A DNA stretch of 64,000 bases from Burkholderiales bacterium (GCA_020848075.1 JADLAV010000031.1:216840-280839); one strand, 5' to 3'. Numbered from the stretch's first letter, positions 1 through 8,631 are shown. Program-made: numbers and translations. Notes: generated by a model not told the origin, from the sequence alone.

Positions 1-1917
1 CGGCAGCTTCTTGATGCGGTCGAGGCTCGAGTAGCCGATGCCGAAGTCGTCGATGGCGATCTTCACGCCGCGCTCGCCCAGCCGGGCGAGGGTCTGCAGC
101 ACCGTGGGCGAATACTCGCTGAAATCGGTCTCGGTGATCTCGAGCTCCAGCAGCTCGGGCGCGAGATCACCGTCGGCGAGTCCGGCCTCGACGATGCGCA
201 CGAAGTTCGGATCTTCGAGCTGGCGGCTCGACACGTTCACGGCGATACGCAGCGGGGGCAGCCCCGACGCGCGCCAGGCCCGGCTCTGGCGGCACGCTTC
301 GCGGACCACCCACTCGCCGATCGGAACGATCTTGCCGGTGCGCTCCGCGACCCGGATGAACTCCGCGGGTGCGACCGGTCCGAGGGCGGGATGGCGCCAG
401 CGCAGAAGCGCCTCGGCGCCGGCGATCCGCCCGCTGGCGGCGTCCACCTGCGGCTGGTAGTGCAGCTCGAGCTCCTTCTTGTCGAGTGCGCGCGCGAGCG
501 CCCCCTCGATCGCCGGCCAAACCACATTCTGCCGCAGCAGCTCCCGCGAGTATCCGCGCATGCACCCGCCACCGCTCCGCTTCGCCGCGGCGACGGCCTG
601 CTCGGCGCACTGCTGGAGCTCGGACAGACCGGAGGCGTGGTCGGGAAACACCGCGATGCCGATGCTCGCCGAGACGCACTGCGCGCGCCCGTCGACAGCG
701 AACGGCGGCAGCATGGCCTTCAGCAGCTTGCCGGCGACCGTGACCGCATCCTGATGATCCTTCATGCGCGGCACGAGGACCGTGAAGACGTCGGCGCCGA
801 GGCGCGCGACGGTGTCCTGCTCGCGCACGACCGCCTTCACGCGGCCGGCGACTTGGTGCAGCAGCCTGTCGGCAGCCTCGTGGCCGAATTCCTCGTTCAG
901 GTTCTTGAAGCGATCGAGGTCGAGATACAGCACGGCAACCCGCTCGTTGTCGCGCTTCGCGAGCACGAGCTGCTGAGTGACGCGGTCCTGGAAGAGCAGC
1001 CGATTCGGCAGCCCGGTGAGCGGATCATGATGCGCGAGGTGATTGAGCCGCGACTCGGCGTCCTTGAACACGGAGATGTCCTGCAGCACCGCGAGGTACC
1101 CGGCGCTGCCGCCCTCGCCGTCGGCGACGCGCGAGATGGCGAGCCACGACGGTCGCGTCTCGCCGTCCGCATGGCGGTTCCAGATCTCGCCCGACCATTC
1201 GCCCGCCTCGTGCAGCCGACGCCACATCCGCTCGTAGAATCCGCTGCCGTGCCGGCCCGAGCGCAGGATGCTCGCCGGCTTGCCGACCACCTCGGCGGCG
1301 GAATAGCCGGTGAGCCGTGCGAACGCGGGATTCACGGCGAGGATGCGGCCGCGCGCATCGGTGAACATCATCGCGTCGGCCGCCGCAGCGAACGCCAGCT
1401 CGGAGAACGAGCGGTGCGGCGTGGCGGCAGCCGGCTCGGCGAGTCGCAGCAGCCAGCTGAGCGTTCCCGCGCCGCCGGGCTGCGCGATCACGCTCGCACC
1501 GACGGGCACGTCGCCGGCGCGCAGGGTGCGCAGCAGCCCGCGCCAGGCGAATGTGTCGGCACGCGCGATGCCGCCGATCCGGTCGAACAGCGCGTCGAGA
1601 TCTTCGCGGCATTCCGGAGCCACCAGGTCGCGCAGGCGCGCGTCCTTCAGCGCCGCGCGCTCGGAGACGAGCGCCGCGAGCTCGGGATCGGCCTCGAGGA
1701 CGATTCCCGCAAAATCGGTCACCAGGTGCAGCTCCGGCCTCGCCGTCCGGGCCGTGCGAACAGCAGCGGGCTCGGCGGGCGAGGTAGCGATGGCGGATTC
1801 GCCGCGCGTCACCTCGCGGGCGCGCTCGTGCACCGAGCGCGACAGCTGCATGCGGGTGGCCGCGCGTTGCGCCTTCAACCGGCCGAGCTCGTGCAGTAAC
1901 TGGTTCGAGTCGGTCAT
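1..1917 (-). CDS. PAS-GGDEF-EAL cyclic-di-GMP signalling protein, C-terminus cut by window edge
   Basis: The reverse strand reads open from the ATG at 1917 to the first base of the window, giving 639 codons without a stop, so the C-terminus is missing. After a poorly conserved N-terminal sensor-like region there is a PAS domain (start of the FTDARGRILAVNPAF stretch, about residues 185-290), then a diguanylate-cyclase domain beginning HDPLTGLPNR, then an EAL phosphodiesterase domain. The EAL signature (EALLRW) sits at residue 502 and the loop DDFGIGYSSL near 622. The cyclase signature reads GADVF at residues 374-378 instead of GGDEF, so cyclase activity is doubtful and the domain may act as a GTP-binding regulator of the EAL half. 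It is predicted to be cytoplasmic; I see no membrane segment. The domain assignment is sure. The enzymatic balance is inference. Confidence 0.93.
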   Translation of the reverse strand, partial: MTDSNQLLHELGRLKAQRAATRMQLSRSVHERAREVTRGESAIATSPAEPAAVRTARTARPELHLVTDFAGIVLEADPELAALVSERAALKDARLRDLVAPECREDLDALFDRIGGIARADTFAWRGLLRTLRAGDVPVGASVIAQPGGAGTLSWLLRLAEPAAATPHRSFSELAFAAAADAMMFTDARGRILAVNPAFARLTGYSAAEVVGKPASILRSGRHGSGFYERMWRRLHEAGEWSGEIWNRHADGETRPSWLAISRVADGEGGSAGYLAVLQDISVFKDAESRLNHLAHHDPLTGLPNRLLFQDRVTQQLVLAKRDNERVAVLYLDLDRFKNLNEEFGHEAADRLLHQVAGRVKAVVREQDTVARLGADVFTVLVPRMKDHQDAVTVAGKLLKAMLPPFAVDGRAQCVSASIGIAVFPDHASGLSELQQCAEQAVAAAKRSGGGCMRGYSRELLRQNVVWPAIEGALARALDKKELELHYQPQVDAASGRIAGAEALLRWRHPALGPVAPAEFIRVAERTGKIVPIGEWVVREACRQSRAWRASGLPPLRIAVNVSSRQLEDPNFVRIVEAGLADGDLAPELLELEITETDFSEYSPTVLQTLARLGERGVKIAIDDFGIGYSSLDRIKKLP

Positions 1918-2023
1918 CGCGCCCTCCGAAAGGCGCCGCAGCCGTCGTTCCGGGCGTAGCCGTCCTCGCTCATTCTCGTCTTCTCCCTGCGTGCACTTGC
2001 CGGAGCGCTCCGTACGCGCTCTT

Positions 2024-2644
2024 CTATCCCGCCGCGAGCGCGCGCCACCCGGCGACCGCCGCGCGCACTTCGCGCTCGAGCATCCCGAATGGTACCGGCT
2101 TCGCGTGCAAGCCGACTGCGGCCGGGAGCCCACCGCGCGCCGCGATCACCGCCGACGCGAGCGCGCTGACCGCGACGATCTGCAGCCCCGCACTGTACGG
2201 ATGGGCGGCGAGCCTGCGCACCATCTCCAGGCCATCGACGTCCGGCATCGCCAGTTCGGTGATCAGCATGTTGGGCTGCTCGCGGCCGGCGATCAGCAGC
2301 GTCTCGCAGCCGTCTCGCGCCGCGAAGAGCGCGATGTGCGGATCCCACTCCCGGACGCGCACCTGGTACAGGCGCAGCAGCGCGGCGTTGTCGTCCGCGA
2401 CCAGCAGCTTGAACGGGGCACCGGGGGCGACCGTCCGGTCGGTGAGCGCCGCTCCCCCGGACATGAAGCGCTCGAGCGAGTGCAGGGCAATGCGCCGATG
2501 CCCGCCCTCGGTTTTCCAGACGTGCAGTACCCCGCGCTCGGCCCATTGCTGGACCGTGCGCACGGAGACGCCGAGGCGCTCGGCCGCCTCGCGCGTGGTG
2601 CAGTACGGCGCGGTGCGCAACTCCGCTTGGACTTTGCTGACCAT
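2024..2644 (-). CDS. HTH (MerR/excisionase-like) plus receiver-domain regulator with Glu at the phosphorylation site
   Basis: The 206-residue protein has an N-terminal helix-turn-helix of the MerR/excisionase type (TTREAAERLGVSVRTVQQW, wing GGHRRI) and a C-terminal CheY-like receiver domain. The receiver keeps the acidic pair (D84, D85) and the conserved Lys of the KP motif (K182). The residue that should be the phosphorylated Asp is Glu130, in the sequence ITELAMPDVDG. This predicts a receiver that cannot be phosphorylated normally and may be locked in an active-like state, as Asp-to-Glu substitutions sometimes do. No partner kinase lies beside it. The ATG at 2644 puts the HTH near the N-terminus. 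An in-frame ATG at 2680 with a close SD-like GAAGGG is an alternative start adding 12 residues. Confidence 0.85.
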   Translation of the reverse strand: MVSKVQAELRTAPYCTTREAAERLGVSVRTVQQWAERGVLHVWKTEGGHRRIALHSLERFMSGGAALTDRTVAPGAPFKLLVADDNAALLRLYQVRVREWDPHIALFAARDGCETLLIAGREQPNMLITELAMPDVDGLEMVRRLAAHPYSAGLQIVAVSALASAVIAARGGLPAAVGLHAKPVPFGMLEREVRAAVAGWRALAAG

Positions 2645-2972
2645 CGGTCGATATCGACACGCGCGCGTCGGTGCGCACATCGCCCTTCACTCGGGCGCCG
2701 CCCCCGGCAGTGGGCAACGGCGCGGCACGTCCGATTCGGCGGAAGCAAGAGAGCGTACTTTGCTCGATCCTCTGCTTCACACTACCGAATCGTACCACTT
2801 TCACTACTTTTTCGATGTTTCTGGGAAGTCACGTCGCATCCTATGCAGCTTTTGCGTGTTTCGTCAAGTGCCGACCCTCTCTGCATGCGCCGACAAGGCG
2901 GCACGGGGCAACGCAGATTGGCTTCGGGCGCAAAGGCGCTCGCGTTGCCCATCGGGGCGGCGCGGCAAGCTG
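2645..2972. other. 328-bp intergenic region
   Basis: No coding sequence is convincing here. The stretch 2750-2880 is markedly richer in A and T than its surroundings and holds the promoter candidate described at 2838-2867. It separates the regulator from the end of the aldo/keto reductase gene, which is read in the same direction. Confidence 0.5.
2838..2867 (-). promoter_or_regulatory. Possible sigma-70 promoter for the HTH-receiver gene
   Basis: On the minus strand TTGACG (2867-2862) and TAGGAT (2843-2838) are separated by 18 bp, inside the most AT-rich part of this region. Transcription would start near 2831 and give a leader of about 190 nt before the regulator start at 2644. The match is moderate (5/6 and 4/6 to consensus). 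Confidence 0.35.
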
Positions 2973-3917
2973 CTAGTAGATCACGTCGAGTTCGGCCTGG
3001 ATGCGCCCGCGCATCCTGGCGTCGGGCATGCGGCCCAGCCCGGCCCCCATGTTGTCGGCCAGGTGTTTCGGGTTCGCGGTTCCGGGAATGACGCAGGTCA
3101 CGGCCGCATGTCCCAGAATCCACTTGAGGAACACCTGTGCCCAGCTTGCGCATTCGATCTCGCCCGCCCAGCCGGGCAACGGCCTGCCGCGCACCCGGCG
3201 AAAGAGCGAACCCTCGACGAATGGTCGGTTCACGATCACGGCGGTGCCGGTGTCGCGGGCGGCCGGCAGGAGGCGTGCATCCGCCGCGCGCTCGCCGAGC
3301 GAGTAGTTGACCTGCACGAAATCGTAGTCCCCCGTGCGGACGAGCCGCTCGAGCTCCGCGTGCGCGCCTTCGTGATAGTGCGTGATCCCGATGTAGCGGA
3401 TCCTGCGTGCCTGCTTCCACGCCTTGAGGGTTTCGGTTTGCGTTCGCCAGTCCGTGAGGTTGTGGATCTGCATCAGATCCATGCGCTCGACCCGCATGCG
3501 GCGAAACGATTCCTCCATCTGGCGCACACCTTCGGCGCGGCCGGTCCTCCACACCTTGGTGGCGTAGAAGAGCCCCTCCCCGATGCCGAGCGCGGCGGCG
3601 AGATCGCCCACCACCTGCTCCGATCGGCCGTACATCGGCGAGCTGTCGACGAGGCGCCCGCCGCGCGCCACGAGGGTGTGCAGGGTCTCCTTGAGCGGTG
3701 CGCGCTCCTGCGCCGAGCGGCCGACGTCGAACGTCTGCCACGTCCCGAGGCCGATGACGGGAAGCGCCTCGTCCGTGCGCGGAATCGCGCGCCGTGCAAT
3801 CGGCTGCAGTCCGACCGCGCCAGAGGTGGCGCGTGCGGTCATCGACACCCAGGCGCCGAGCCCGGCGAGCCGCCCGAGCGCCTCGCGCCGGGAGACGAAT
3901 GGATCACGCCCATTCAC
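2973..3917 (-). CDS. Tat-targeted aldo/keto reductase
   Basis: This 314-residue protein starts at a GTG preceded by a strong GAGGAG. It opens with a twin-arginine-like export signal (SRREAL, residues 9-14, then a short hydrophobic run) and continues as an aldo/keto reductase barrel. The catalytic tetrad is present as D91, Y96 (SSPMYG), K121 and H152 (MDLMQIHN). The family reduces aldehydes and ketones with NAD(P)H. Export is surprising for a nicotinamide-dependent enzyme but is seen in related proteobacterial proteins with such signals. The next gene upstream, a DhpD-like protein, ends 34 bp before the GTG, so the two may be co-transcribed. A second protein of the same design lies at 46364-47305. 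The substrate is unknown. Confidence 0.87.
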   Translation of the reverse strand: MNGRDPFVSRREALGRLAGLGAWVSMTARATSGAVGLQPIARRAIPRTDEALPVIGLGTWQTFDVGRSAQERAPLKETLHTLVARGGRLVDSSPMYGRSEQVVGDLAAALGIGEGLFYATKVWRTGRAEGVRQMEESFRRMRVERMDLMQIHNLTDWRTQTETLKAWKQARRIRYIGITHYHEGAHAELERLVRTGDYDFVQVNYSLGERAADARLLPAARDTGTAVIVNRPFVEGSLFRRVRGRPLPGWAGEIECASWAQVFLKWILGHAAVTCVIPGTANPKHLADNMGAGLGRMPDARMRGRIQAELDVIY

Positions 3918-3951
3918 CGCATCTCCTCATACCGCGCCGCCTGCTCCGCGA

Positions 3952-4944
3952 TCAGATCCGGTAGGACTCGAGCGCTTCGGGCGCGAAGAGGTCCTCGGGC
4001 GCGTACTGCCGCTTCGACAGGCCCTGGTCGTGATGGTAGCGAAGGAAGGTCTCGAGCACGTGCCGGTTCGGCGCGAGCCCATAGGCCCACCAGTCCTCGC
4101 CGAGCTCCCGCTTCGCGTCGGCGACGTGCGCGGGGAGCCACGGCAGCATCGTCTTCAGTGCAGCGGTCTCGTCCAGGTCGCGATAGGTCTTCTGCTGCGC
4201 GGCGACGAACGCCTTGTAGAGCGCCTGCGCGCACCAGCGGTTCGCTTCGTACACCTCGCGCCGGATCACCACCGCGTGCATGATCGGGAAGATGCGCGTG
4301 CGGCGATAGTAGTCGCGCTCGACCGCGACGTAATCCGCGAAGAGCCGCGCGACCGCATCCGGCCTGGTGCGCAGCGTGGACGGCGCGCGCGGCGCGTAGA
4401 TCGCGTCGATCCCGCCCTTCGCGATCAGCTGCGAGAGCGTCTCGGTCGGACCGATGCGACCGACGCGGAACCGGGCGGGCAGATCCAGCTTCTGCTTCTC
4501 GATGCGCCCCGGCTCCTCCTCGCCGCCGGTGACGTACTCGACGCCGTCCGCCGGCACGCCGTGCTCGTCGGCGAGAATGCCCCGGATCCACACGTTCGCG
4601 GTCAGCTGGAACTCGGGATTGCCGACCCGCTTGCCGGCGAGGTCTGCCGGACGCGCGATGCCGCTCGCCTTCGAGACGAAGATGCTCGAGTGCCGAAACG
4701 AGCGCGACGGAAAGACCGGGATCGCGACGAACGGCCGGTCCGCGCGGTCGAGCGACGCGACATACGAGGAGAGCGACATCTCCGCGCAGTCGAACTCGCG
4801 ATGCCGCATCATCCGGAAGAATGTCTCCTCCACCGGCAGTGGCAGGTAGACGAGCTCGATGCCGTCGGGGCGAACGCTGCCGTCGGCGAGCGCGCGCGTC
4901 CGGTCGTAATCCCAGCACGCGAGTGCCAGTCGCAGCATTGCCAT
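3952..4944 (-). CDS. 4,5-dihydroxyphthalate decarboxylase-like / NMT1-fold protein
   Basis: A protein of 330 residues resembling DhpD (4,5-dihydroxyphthalate decarboxylase) and, more broadly, the periplasmic-binding-protein fold. Landmarks are the N-terminal beta strand followed by CWDYDRTRAL, the segment EFDCAEMSLSSY, FVSKASGI, and the C-terminal region rich in Trp and Tyr ending in DLFAPEALESYRI. The start at 4944 is supported by GGGAGG six bases upstream and gives the usual family length; upstream in-frame codons would add an implausible basic extension. No signal peptide is evident, which fits the cytoplasmic enzyme more than a transport receptor. Many relatives in soil bacteria have no shown activity, so the decarboxylase function is a family-based guess. 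The Tat aldo/keto reductase follows 34 bp downstream. Confidence 0.82.
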   Translation of the reverse strand: MAMLRLALACWDYDRTRALADGSVRPDGIELVYLPLPVEETFFRMMRHREFDCAEMSLSSYVASLDRADRPFVAIPVFPSRSFRHSSIFVSKASGIARPADLAGKRVGNPEFQLTANVWIRGILADEHGVPADGVEYVTGGEEEPGRIEKQKLDLPARFRVGRIGPTETLSQLIAKGGIDAIYAPRAPSTLRTRPDAVARLFADYVAVERDYYRRTRIFPIMHAVVIRREVYEANRWCAQALYKAFVAAQQKTYRDLDETAALKTMLPWLPAHVADAKRELGEDWWAYGLAPNRHVLETFLRYHHDQGLSKRQYAPEDLFAPEALESYRI

Positions 4945-5092
4945 GCGCAGCCTCCCATGTCCCGGGGCGCACCCCGCGCGAGCTGTCGAATCGATGCACC
5001 GCACGGCACCGCCCCGATGCGCGATTATACTGACGCCCTTTCCGCCGGCCGCAGGGCTCGGGCAGGTCGGCAAGGAACGGAGACGCGAACCG

Positions 5093-5353
5093 ATGGCGAA
5101 CGACTGGCCGCGCGGCCGGCACGAGCTCCTCGAGCGAAGGGGCATCCGCCGAGCGGGCGTGGCGTCCGATGCCGGTGGTGCGGCGCTCGTTCGCATGTGC
5201 GAGGGCGATGTCGACCCGTGCACGGCCGGGCTGACCGCCGACGGGGAAGGCGTCGCGGCCGCGTGCGGATTCCGCTGGGACGCGCCCGTGCGCGCGACGG
5301 CGGCGGTCGAGCGGTTGCGCGGCGCAATCCACGCCGGCACCGGCGCGCTCTGA
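5093..5353 (+). CDS. Small hypothetical protein
   Basis: An 86-residue open frame beginning MANDWPRGRH, with GGAG about ten bases upstream, followed after 12 bp by the split-barrel gene at 5366. It contains three Cys (one in CEGDVDPC) and an Ala-rich C-terminus. I do not recognise a family. The reverse strand is also open here, as is common at this GC content, so its reality rests on the RBS, its spacing from the next gene and the lack of any better reading. Confidence 0.45.
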   Translation: MANDWPRGRHELLERRGIRRAGVASDAGGAALVRMCEGDVDPCTAGLTADGEGVAAACGFRWDAPVRATAAVERLRGAIHAGTGAL

Positions 5354-5365
5354 GCCGCGGCGCCA

Positions 5366-5854
5366 ATGGATGCGGCCCCGACAGTACTCGACGGCGCGCA
5401 CGCCGCTTTCATTCAGGGCGGCGTCTCGGTCATCGTGGCCTCGCGCGACGCGCACAACACGCCGACGCTTGTACGCGCGCTCGCCTGCCGCGTGTCGCCG
5501 GATCGCCGGCGGGTCACGGTGTTTCTCTCGGCATCGCAGGCCGCGGCGCTCGTTGCCGCTCTCCGCGCCATCGGCGCGATCGCAGTGGTGTTCAGTCAGC
5601 CGAGCACCCACCGCACCATCCAGCTCAAGGGCCGGGACGCCGCGTTCACGCCGCTCGCGCCGGACGATCGCGAGCGGATGACCGAGCAGATCGCGCTCCT
5701 CGTCGCCGAGCTCACCGCTCTCGGTCATCCGGAGGGCATGGTGCGCGCGTTCCTCGACTTCGCGCCCGACGATGTGGTCGCGGTGGCGTTCACCCCGGCA
5801 GAGGCCTATGCACAGACGCCGGGGCCGGGCGCCGGCGAGCGGCTGCGGAGATAA
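5366..5854 (+). CDS. Pyridoxamine-phosphate-oxidase-like FMN split-barrel protein
   Basis: This 162-residue protein has the split-barrel pattern of the PNPOx-like superfamily: GGVSVIVASRDAHNTPTL for the first strands, RRRVTVFLS for the FMN-binding strand, then STHRTIQLKG for the following strand pair. Members bind FMN, F420 or heme. The substrate cannot be told from sequence. The gene ends 4 bp before a second split-barrel gene fused to GAF, so the two are probably co-transcribed and may work as a pair. The start ATG is at 5366; the RBS is weak. Confidence 0.72.
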   Translation: MDAAPTVLDGAHAAFIQGGVSVIVASRDAHNTPTLVRALACRVSPDRRRVTVFLSASQAAALVAALRAIGAIAVVFSQPSTHRTIQLKGRDAAFTPLAPDDRERMTEQIALLVAELTALGHPEGMVRAFLDFAPDDVVAVAFTPAEAYAQTPGPGAGERLRR

Positions 5855-5858
5855 CGGC

Positions 5859-7202
5859 ATGCCGATCGGCCTCGTCGCCATCCGCGACTGCCTGGACGGC
5901 ACCCTCCCCGCCCAGCTCGCCACCTGCGCGCCCGACGGTACGCCGAATGTCGCTTACGTGTCCGAGGTGCAGTTTGTCGACGGCCAGCACGTCGCGCTCT
6001 CGTTCCAGTTCTTCAACAAGACGCGCGAGAACATCCTGGCGAATCCGCGCGCGACGGCGCTCGTCACCCACCCGGAGTCCGCGGCGCGCTACCGCATCCA
6101 CCTGCAATACCTGCGCACGGACGTCGAGGGGCCGCTCTTCGAGAGCATGAAGGCGAAGCTCGCCGGCATCGCCTCGCACACCGGCATGAGCGGCGTTTTC
6201 CGCCTGCGCGGCTCCGATGTCTACCGGGTGCTCGACATCGAGCACATCCCGGGCCTCGAGCTGCCGGCGCGGCCGTCCGGCCGCAACCTGCTCGCGGCGA
6301 TCCGCGTATGCGCGCAGCGCATGAGCGCGTGCCTCGATCTCGCATCGCTCCTCGACGCCGTGCTCGCGAGCCTGGAGTCGGTGTGCGACATCCACCACGC
6401 CATGGTGCTCATGCTCGAAGAGCGCGGCGAGCGCCTGTACACCGTCGCGAGCCGCGGCTACGAGCAGTCGGGCGTGGGCTCGGAGATCCCGCTCGGTGCC
6501 GGGGTGATCGGCGTGGCCGCGCGCGAGCGCACGCCGATCCGCATCACCTACATGACCTCGGAGTACTCTTACCGCCGCGCGATTCGCGAGCGACTGCGCG
6601 CCGACCCGCACGCGCCGAAGCTCGAGACCGAGATTCCGCTGCCCGGGCTACCGGAGCCGTGCAGCCAGCTCGCCGTGCCGATCCTGGCCGGAGCCCGGCT
6701 GCTCGGCGTGCTCTACGTCGAGAGCCCCGAGAACCGCCGGTTCGGCTACGACGACGAGGACGCGCTCGTCGCGGTGGCGGCGCAGATCGGCACGGCGATC
6801 ACCGCGCTCGAGCAGGCCGCCGAGCACCATGCCGAACCGCCGGCGTCCGGCGTACGCCGGGCGCCGGTGAGCGGCGCCGTCGTCGCGATCCGGCGCTATG
6901 CCGAGAGCGACAGCCTGTTCATCGGCGACGACTACCTGATCAAGGGCGTGGCCGGCGCGATCCTCTGGAAGCTCCTGCGCGAATACCTCTACGAGCACCG
7001 CACGGAGTTCACGAACCGCGAGCTCCGCTTGGATCCGGCGATCCGACTGCCCGACGTGAGCGAGAACCTCGAGGCGCGCCTCATCCTCCTGCAGCGCCGG
7101 CTCGCCGAGCGCTGCGACTTCATCCGCATCGAGAAGACGGGGCGCGGCCGCTTCCGCCTGTGCGTCGGCCGGCCGGTCAAGCTGGTCGAGGTAGCCGGCT
7201 GA
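5859..7202 (+). CDS. PNPOx-like split-barrel fused to a GAF domain
   Basis: A 447-residue protein. Residues 1-140 form a second FMN split barrel (LPAQLATCAPDGTPNVAYVS, then ARATALVTHPES-type strands). Residues about 150-330 form a GAF sensor domain (LLDAVLASLESVCDIHHAMVLM ... LAVPILAGARLLGVLYVES ... DEDALVAVAAQIGTAI). The C-terminal 100 residues (FIGDDYLIKGVAGAILWKLL, then a basic helical tail) look like a winged-helix output seen in some GAF proteins of this kind. A redox or ligand sensor is a reasonable inference. The start at 5859 has GGAG eight bases upstream. It lies 4 bp after the gene at 5366. Confidence 0.8.
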   Translation: MPIGLVAIRDCLDGTLPAQLATCAPDGTPNVAYVSEVQFVDGQHVALSFQFFNKTRENILANPRATALVTHPESAARYRIHLQYLRTDVEGPLFESMKAKLAGIASHTGMSGVFRLRGSDVYRVLDIEHIPGLELPARPSGRNLLAAIRVCAQRMSACLDLASLLDAVLASLESVCDIHHAMVLMLEERGERLYTVASRGYEQSGVGSEIPLGAGVIGVAARERTPIRITYMTSEYSYRRAIRERLRADPHAPKLETEIPLPGLPEPCSQLAVPILAGARLLGVLYVESPENRRFGYDDEDALVAVAAQIGTAITALEQAAEHHAEPPASGVRRAPVSGAVVAIRRYAESDSLFIGDDYLIKGVAGAILWKLLREYLYEHRTEFTNRELRLDPAIRLPDVSENLEARLILLQRRLAERCDFIRIEKTGRGRFRLCVGRPVKLVEVAG

Positions 7203-7216
7203 TCGAGGTAGCCGGC
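7186..7216 (+). repeat. 14-bp direct repeat across a stop codon
   Basis: TCGAGGTAGCCGGC occurs at 7186-7199 and 7203-7216, flanking the TGA of the GAF gene. It looks like a small recent tandem duplication of the 3' end with a 17-bp period. Confidence 0.7.
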
Positions 7217-7276
7217 GCGATGTCGCGCTAGCGTCGGGCGAGACGCGCCGCAGCGCCGCGGCGGCGCGCCCCGGCA

Positions 7277-7771
7277 TCAGGGCTTGGGCAGGATGTGCGG
7301 CGAAGAGTGATGATGGGCGATACGCCACTGCCCGTCGCGGCGCGTGACGAGCATCGTGAAGCGGGACGGACCGGCCACCGGCTTTCCGTCGCGCATGCGG
7401 GTGAACGTGTAGAAGCCGGTCACCAGCACGGCATTCGGGTCGACGACCACGACATGCCGCTCGTCGATGGTGTTGCGGTTACCGCTGCCCTGCAGCTTGA
7501 GATCCGTGAAGTACTTGCGGATCGCGTCGCGACCGACCGAAATGACCGGGCTCGACGTGCCGAGCAGGATCGCGTCGGGCCAGTAGGCGTCGACCACCGC
7601 GTCAACGTCGTTGGCGGTGTACGCGGCGGAGAACCGGTCGATCGCCGCGTTCGCCTCCTCCGCCGCGCCGGCCCACGCGGGGCCGGCGATCAGCGTCGCG
7701 ACGAGGAGGAGGGTAGCCAGTACCCAGCGTAGCGACGCCCGCACCACGAACGACTTTTCAGGATGGTCCAT
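7277..7771 (-). CDS. Secreted SnoaL/DUF4440-like protein
   Basis: 164 residues with a clear Sec signal peptide (hydrophobic stretch LRWVLATLLLVATLIAGPAWA, cleavage near AGA/AEE). The mature part has the SnoaL/DUF4440 (NTF2-like) pattern: AIDRFSAAYTANDVDAVVDAYWPDA, then RKYFTDL, and the C-terminal GQWRIAHHHSS. This fold serves as an isomerase, hydrolase or ligand-binding scaffold, and many periplasmic members have no known role. The start at 7771 is supported by AAGGAG seven bases upstream. The next gene upstream on the same strand, a hemerythrin-domain protein, ends 104 bp before it. Confidence 0.82.
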   Translation of the reverse strand: MDHPEKSFVVRASLRWVLATLLLVATLIAGPAWAGAAEEANAAIDRFSAAYTANDVDAVVDAYWPDAILLGTSSPVISVGRDAIRKYFTDLKLQGSGNRNTIDERHVVVVDPNAVLVTGFYTFTRMRDGKPVAGPSRFTMLVTRRDGQWRIAHHHSSPHILPKP

Positions 7772-7875
7772 CGATCAGCTCCTTCCGAGAGTGAGACGGC
7801 ACGGCGAGTGGTCGGCACGGCAGCACCGCGCCGGGCTAACGGAGTGGGCAGCCGCGGGACATCGGGGCGCGCGGT

Positions 7876-8631
7876 TCACGCCGCGAGCGCAAGCGAGAGC
7901 TTCGCCCAGTCGCGCCCGGCGAGATGCGGCTTCAGACTCGCCAGCATGCCCTCGAACACCGTCGCAGGCATGCTCTGGCGCAACCCGCCCAGAAGTCTCG
8001 CGCGCTCGATCGGGGCAAGCGAAGGCACCATCCAGCGCAGGAGCACCGCCGTGTCCGCAGGGGAGATATCGGTCATGATCGCGTGCTGCAGCGCCACGAG
8101 CTCGTCGTCGGTGTGCGTCTGCCAAAGGAGCGCGGCGTTGTCGATTTCCTCCGTGCGCATGTGGAGGAAGTTCTCGCCGGTGAATACCGCGAGCTGCCGA
8201 TAGAGGTGCAGCGCCGCGGCGGCGCGCCGTTCGGGCGCGACCCGCTCGAGCGCCTGCGTGTCCGATTCGAGCGAGGCGAACGCGCGCTCGTGCTCGACGT
8301 GGTCGCCGGCGGTCTCGCTCGCCGACCCGGGAGAGCGCGCCTCCATCGCCGGGTGAACATGGCGGTTCTCGACCTCGAGATGCACGCGGCACAGCACGAG
8401 CAGCCCGCGGACCTGCGCGAGCACGCCGGCGACCTCGGCGGGGTCGTCGGCATCCATGCGGCCGACCGCGACGAGCGTCTCGCACATGAAGGTCCGCAAT
8501 CCCTTGTGCACCGGGCCGTAGAGATCGGGGCGGGGCACGGCCTGCGCCTTGACTGCCGCCGCGTCGGCATTTGCAGGTGCGGCCGCGCGATGGTGGGCAC
8601 GCAGCCGCGTCGAGGTCACCGATCCATCCAT
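7876..8631 (-). CDS. Hemerythrin-domain protein
   Basis: A 251-residue cytoplasmic protein with the diiron ligand pattern of the hemerythrin HHE family: a His in the first helix (VHKGLRTFMCE), H..E...H in VHLEVENRHVHP, H..E in DHVEHERAF and H...E in NFLHMRTEE. Such domains bind a diiron centre and sense or carry oxygen, NO or iron. The last 60 residues (TAVLLRWMVPSLAPIERARLL...) form a helical extension typical of a larger hemerythrin-like group in Burkholderiales. The N-terminal 30 residues are Ala-rich and probably disordered. A c-type cytochrome gene lies 43 bp upstream on the same strand, which fits a redox context. Confidence 0.85.
   Translation of the reverse strand: MDGSVTSTRLRAHHRAAAPANADAAAVKAQAVPRPDLYGPVHKGLRTFMCETLVAVGRMDADDPAEVAGVLAQVRGLLVLCRVHLEVENRHVHPAMEARSPGSASETAGDHVEHERAFASLESDTQALERVAPERRAAAALHLYRQLAVFTGENFLHMRTEEIDNAALLWQTHTDDELVALQHAIMTDISPADTAVLLRWMVPSLAPIERARLLGGLRQSMPATVFEGMLASLKPHLAGRDWAKLSLALAA

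Noticed and set aside
391-1899. A 500-codon open frame on the plus strand opposite the GGDEF-EAL gene
   Set aside because: It is the antisense shadow of a recognised protein in very GC-rich DNA and has no RBS or recognisable sequence. The same applies to long antisense frames opposite malic enzyme/ABC exporter (31014-33425), the caspase fusion (38175-40577) and others.
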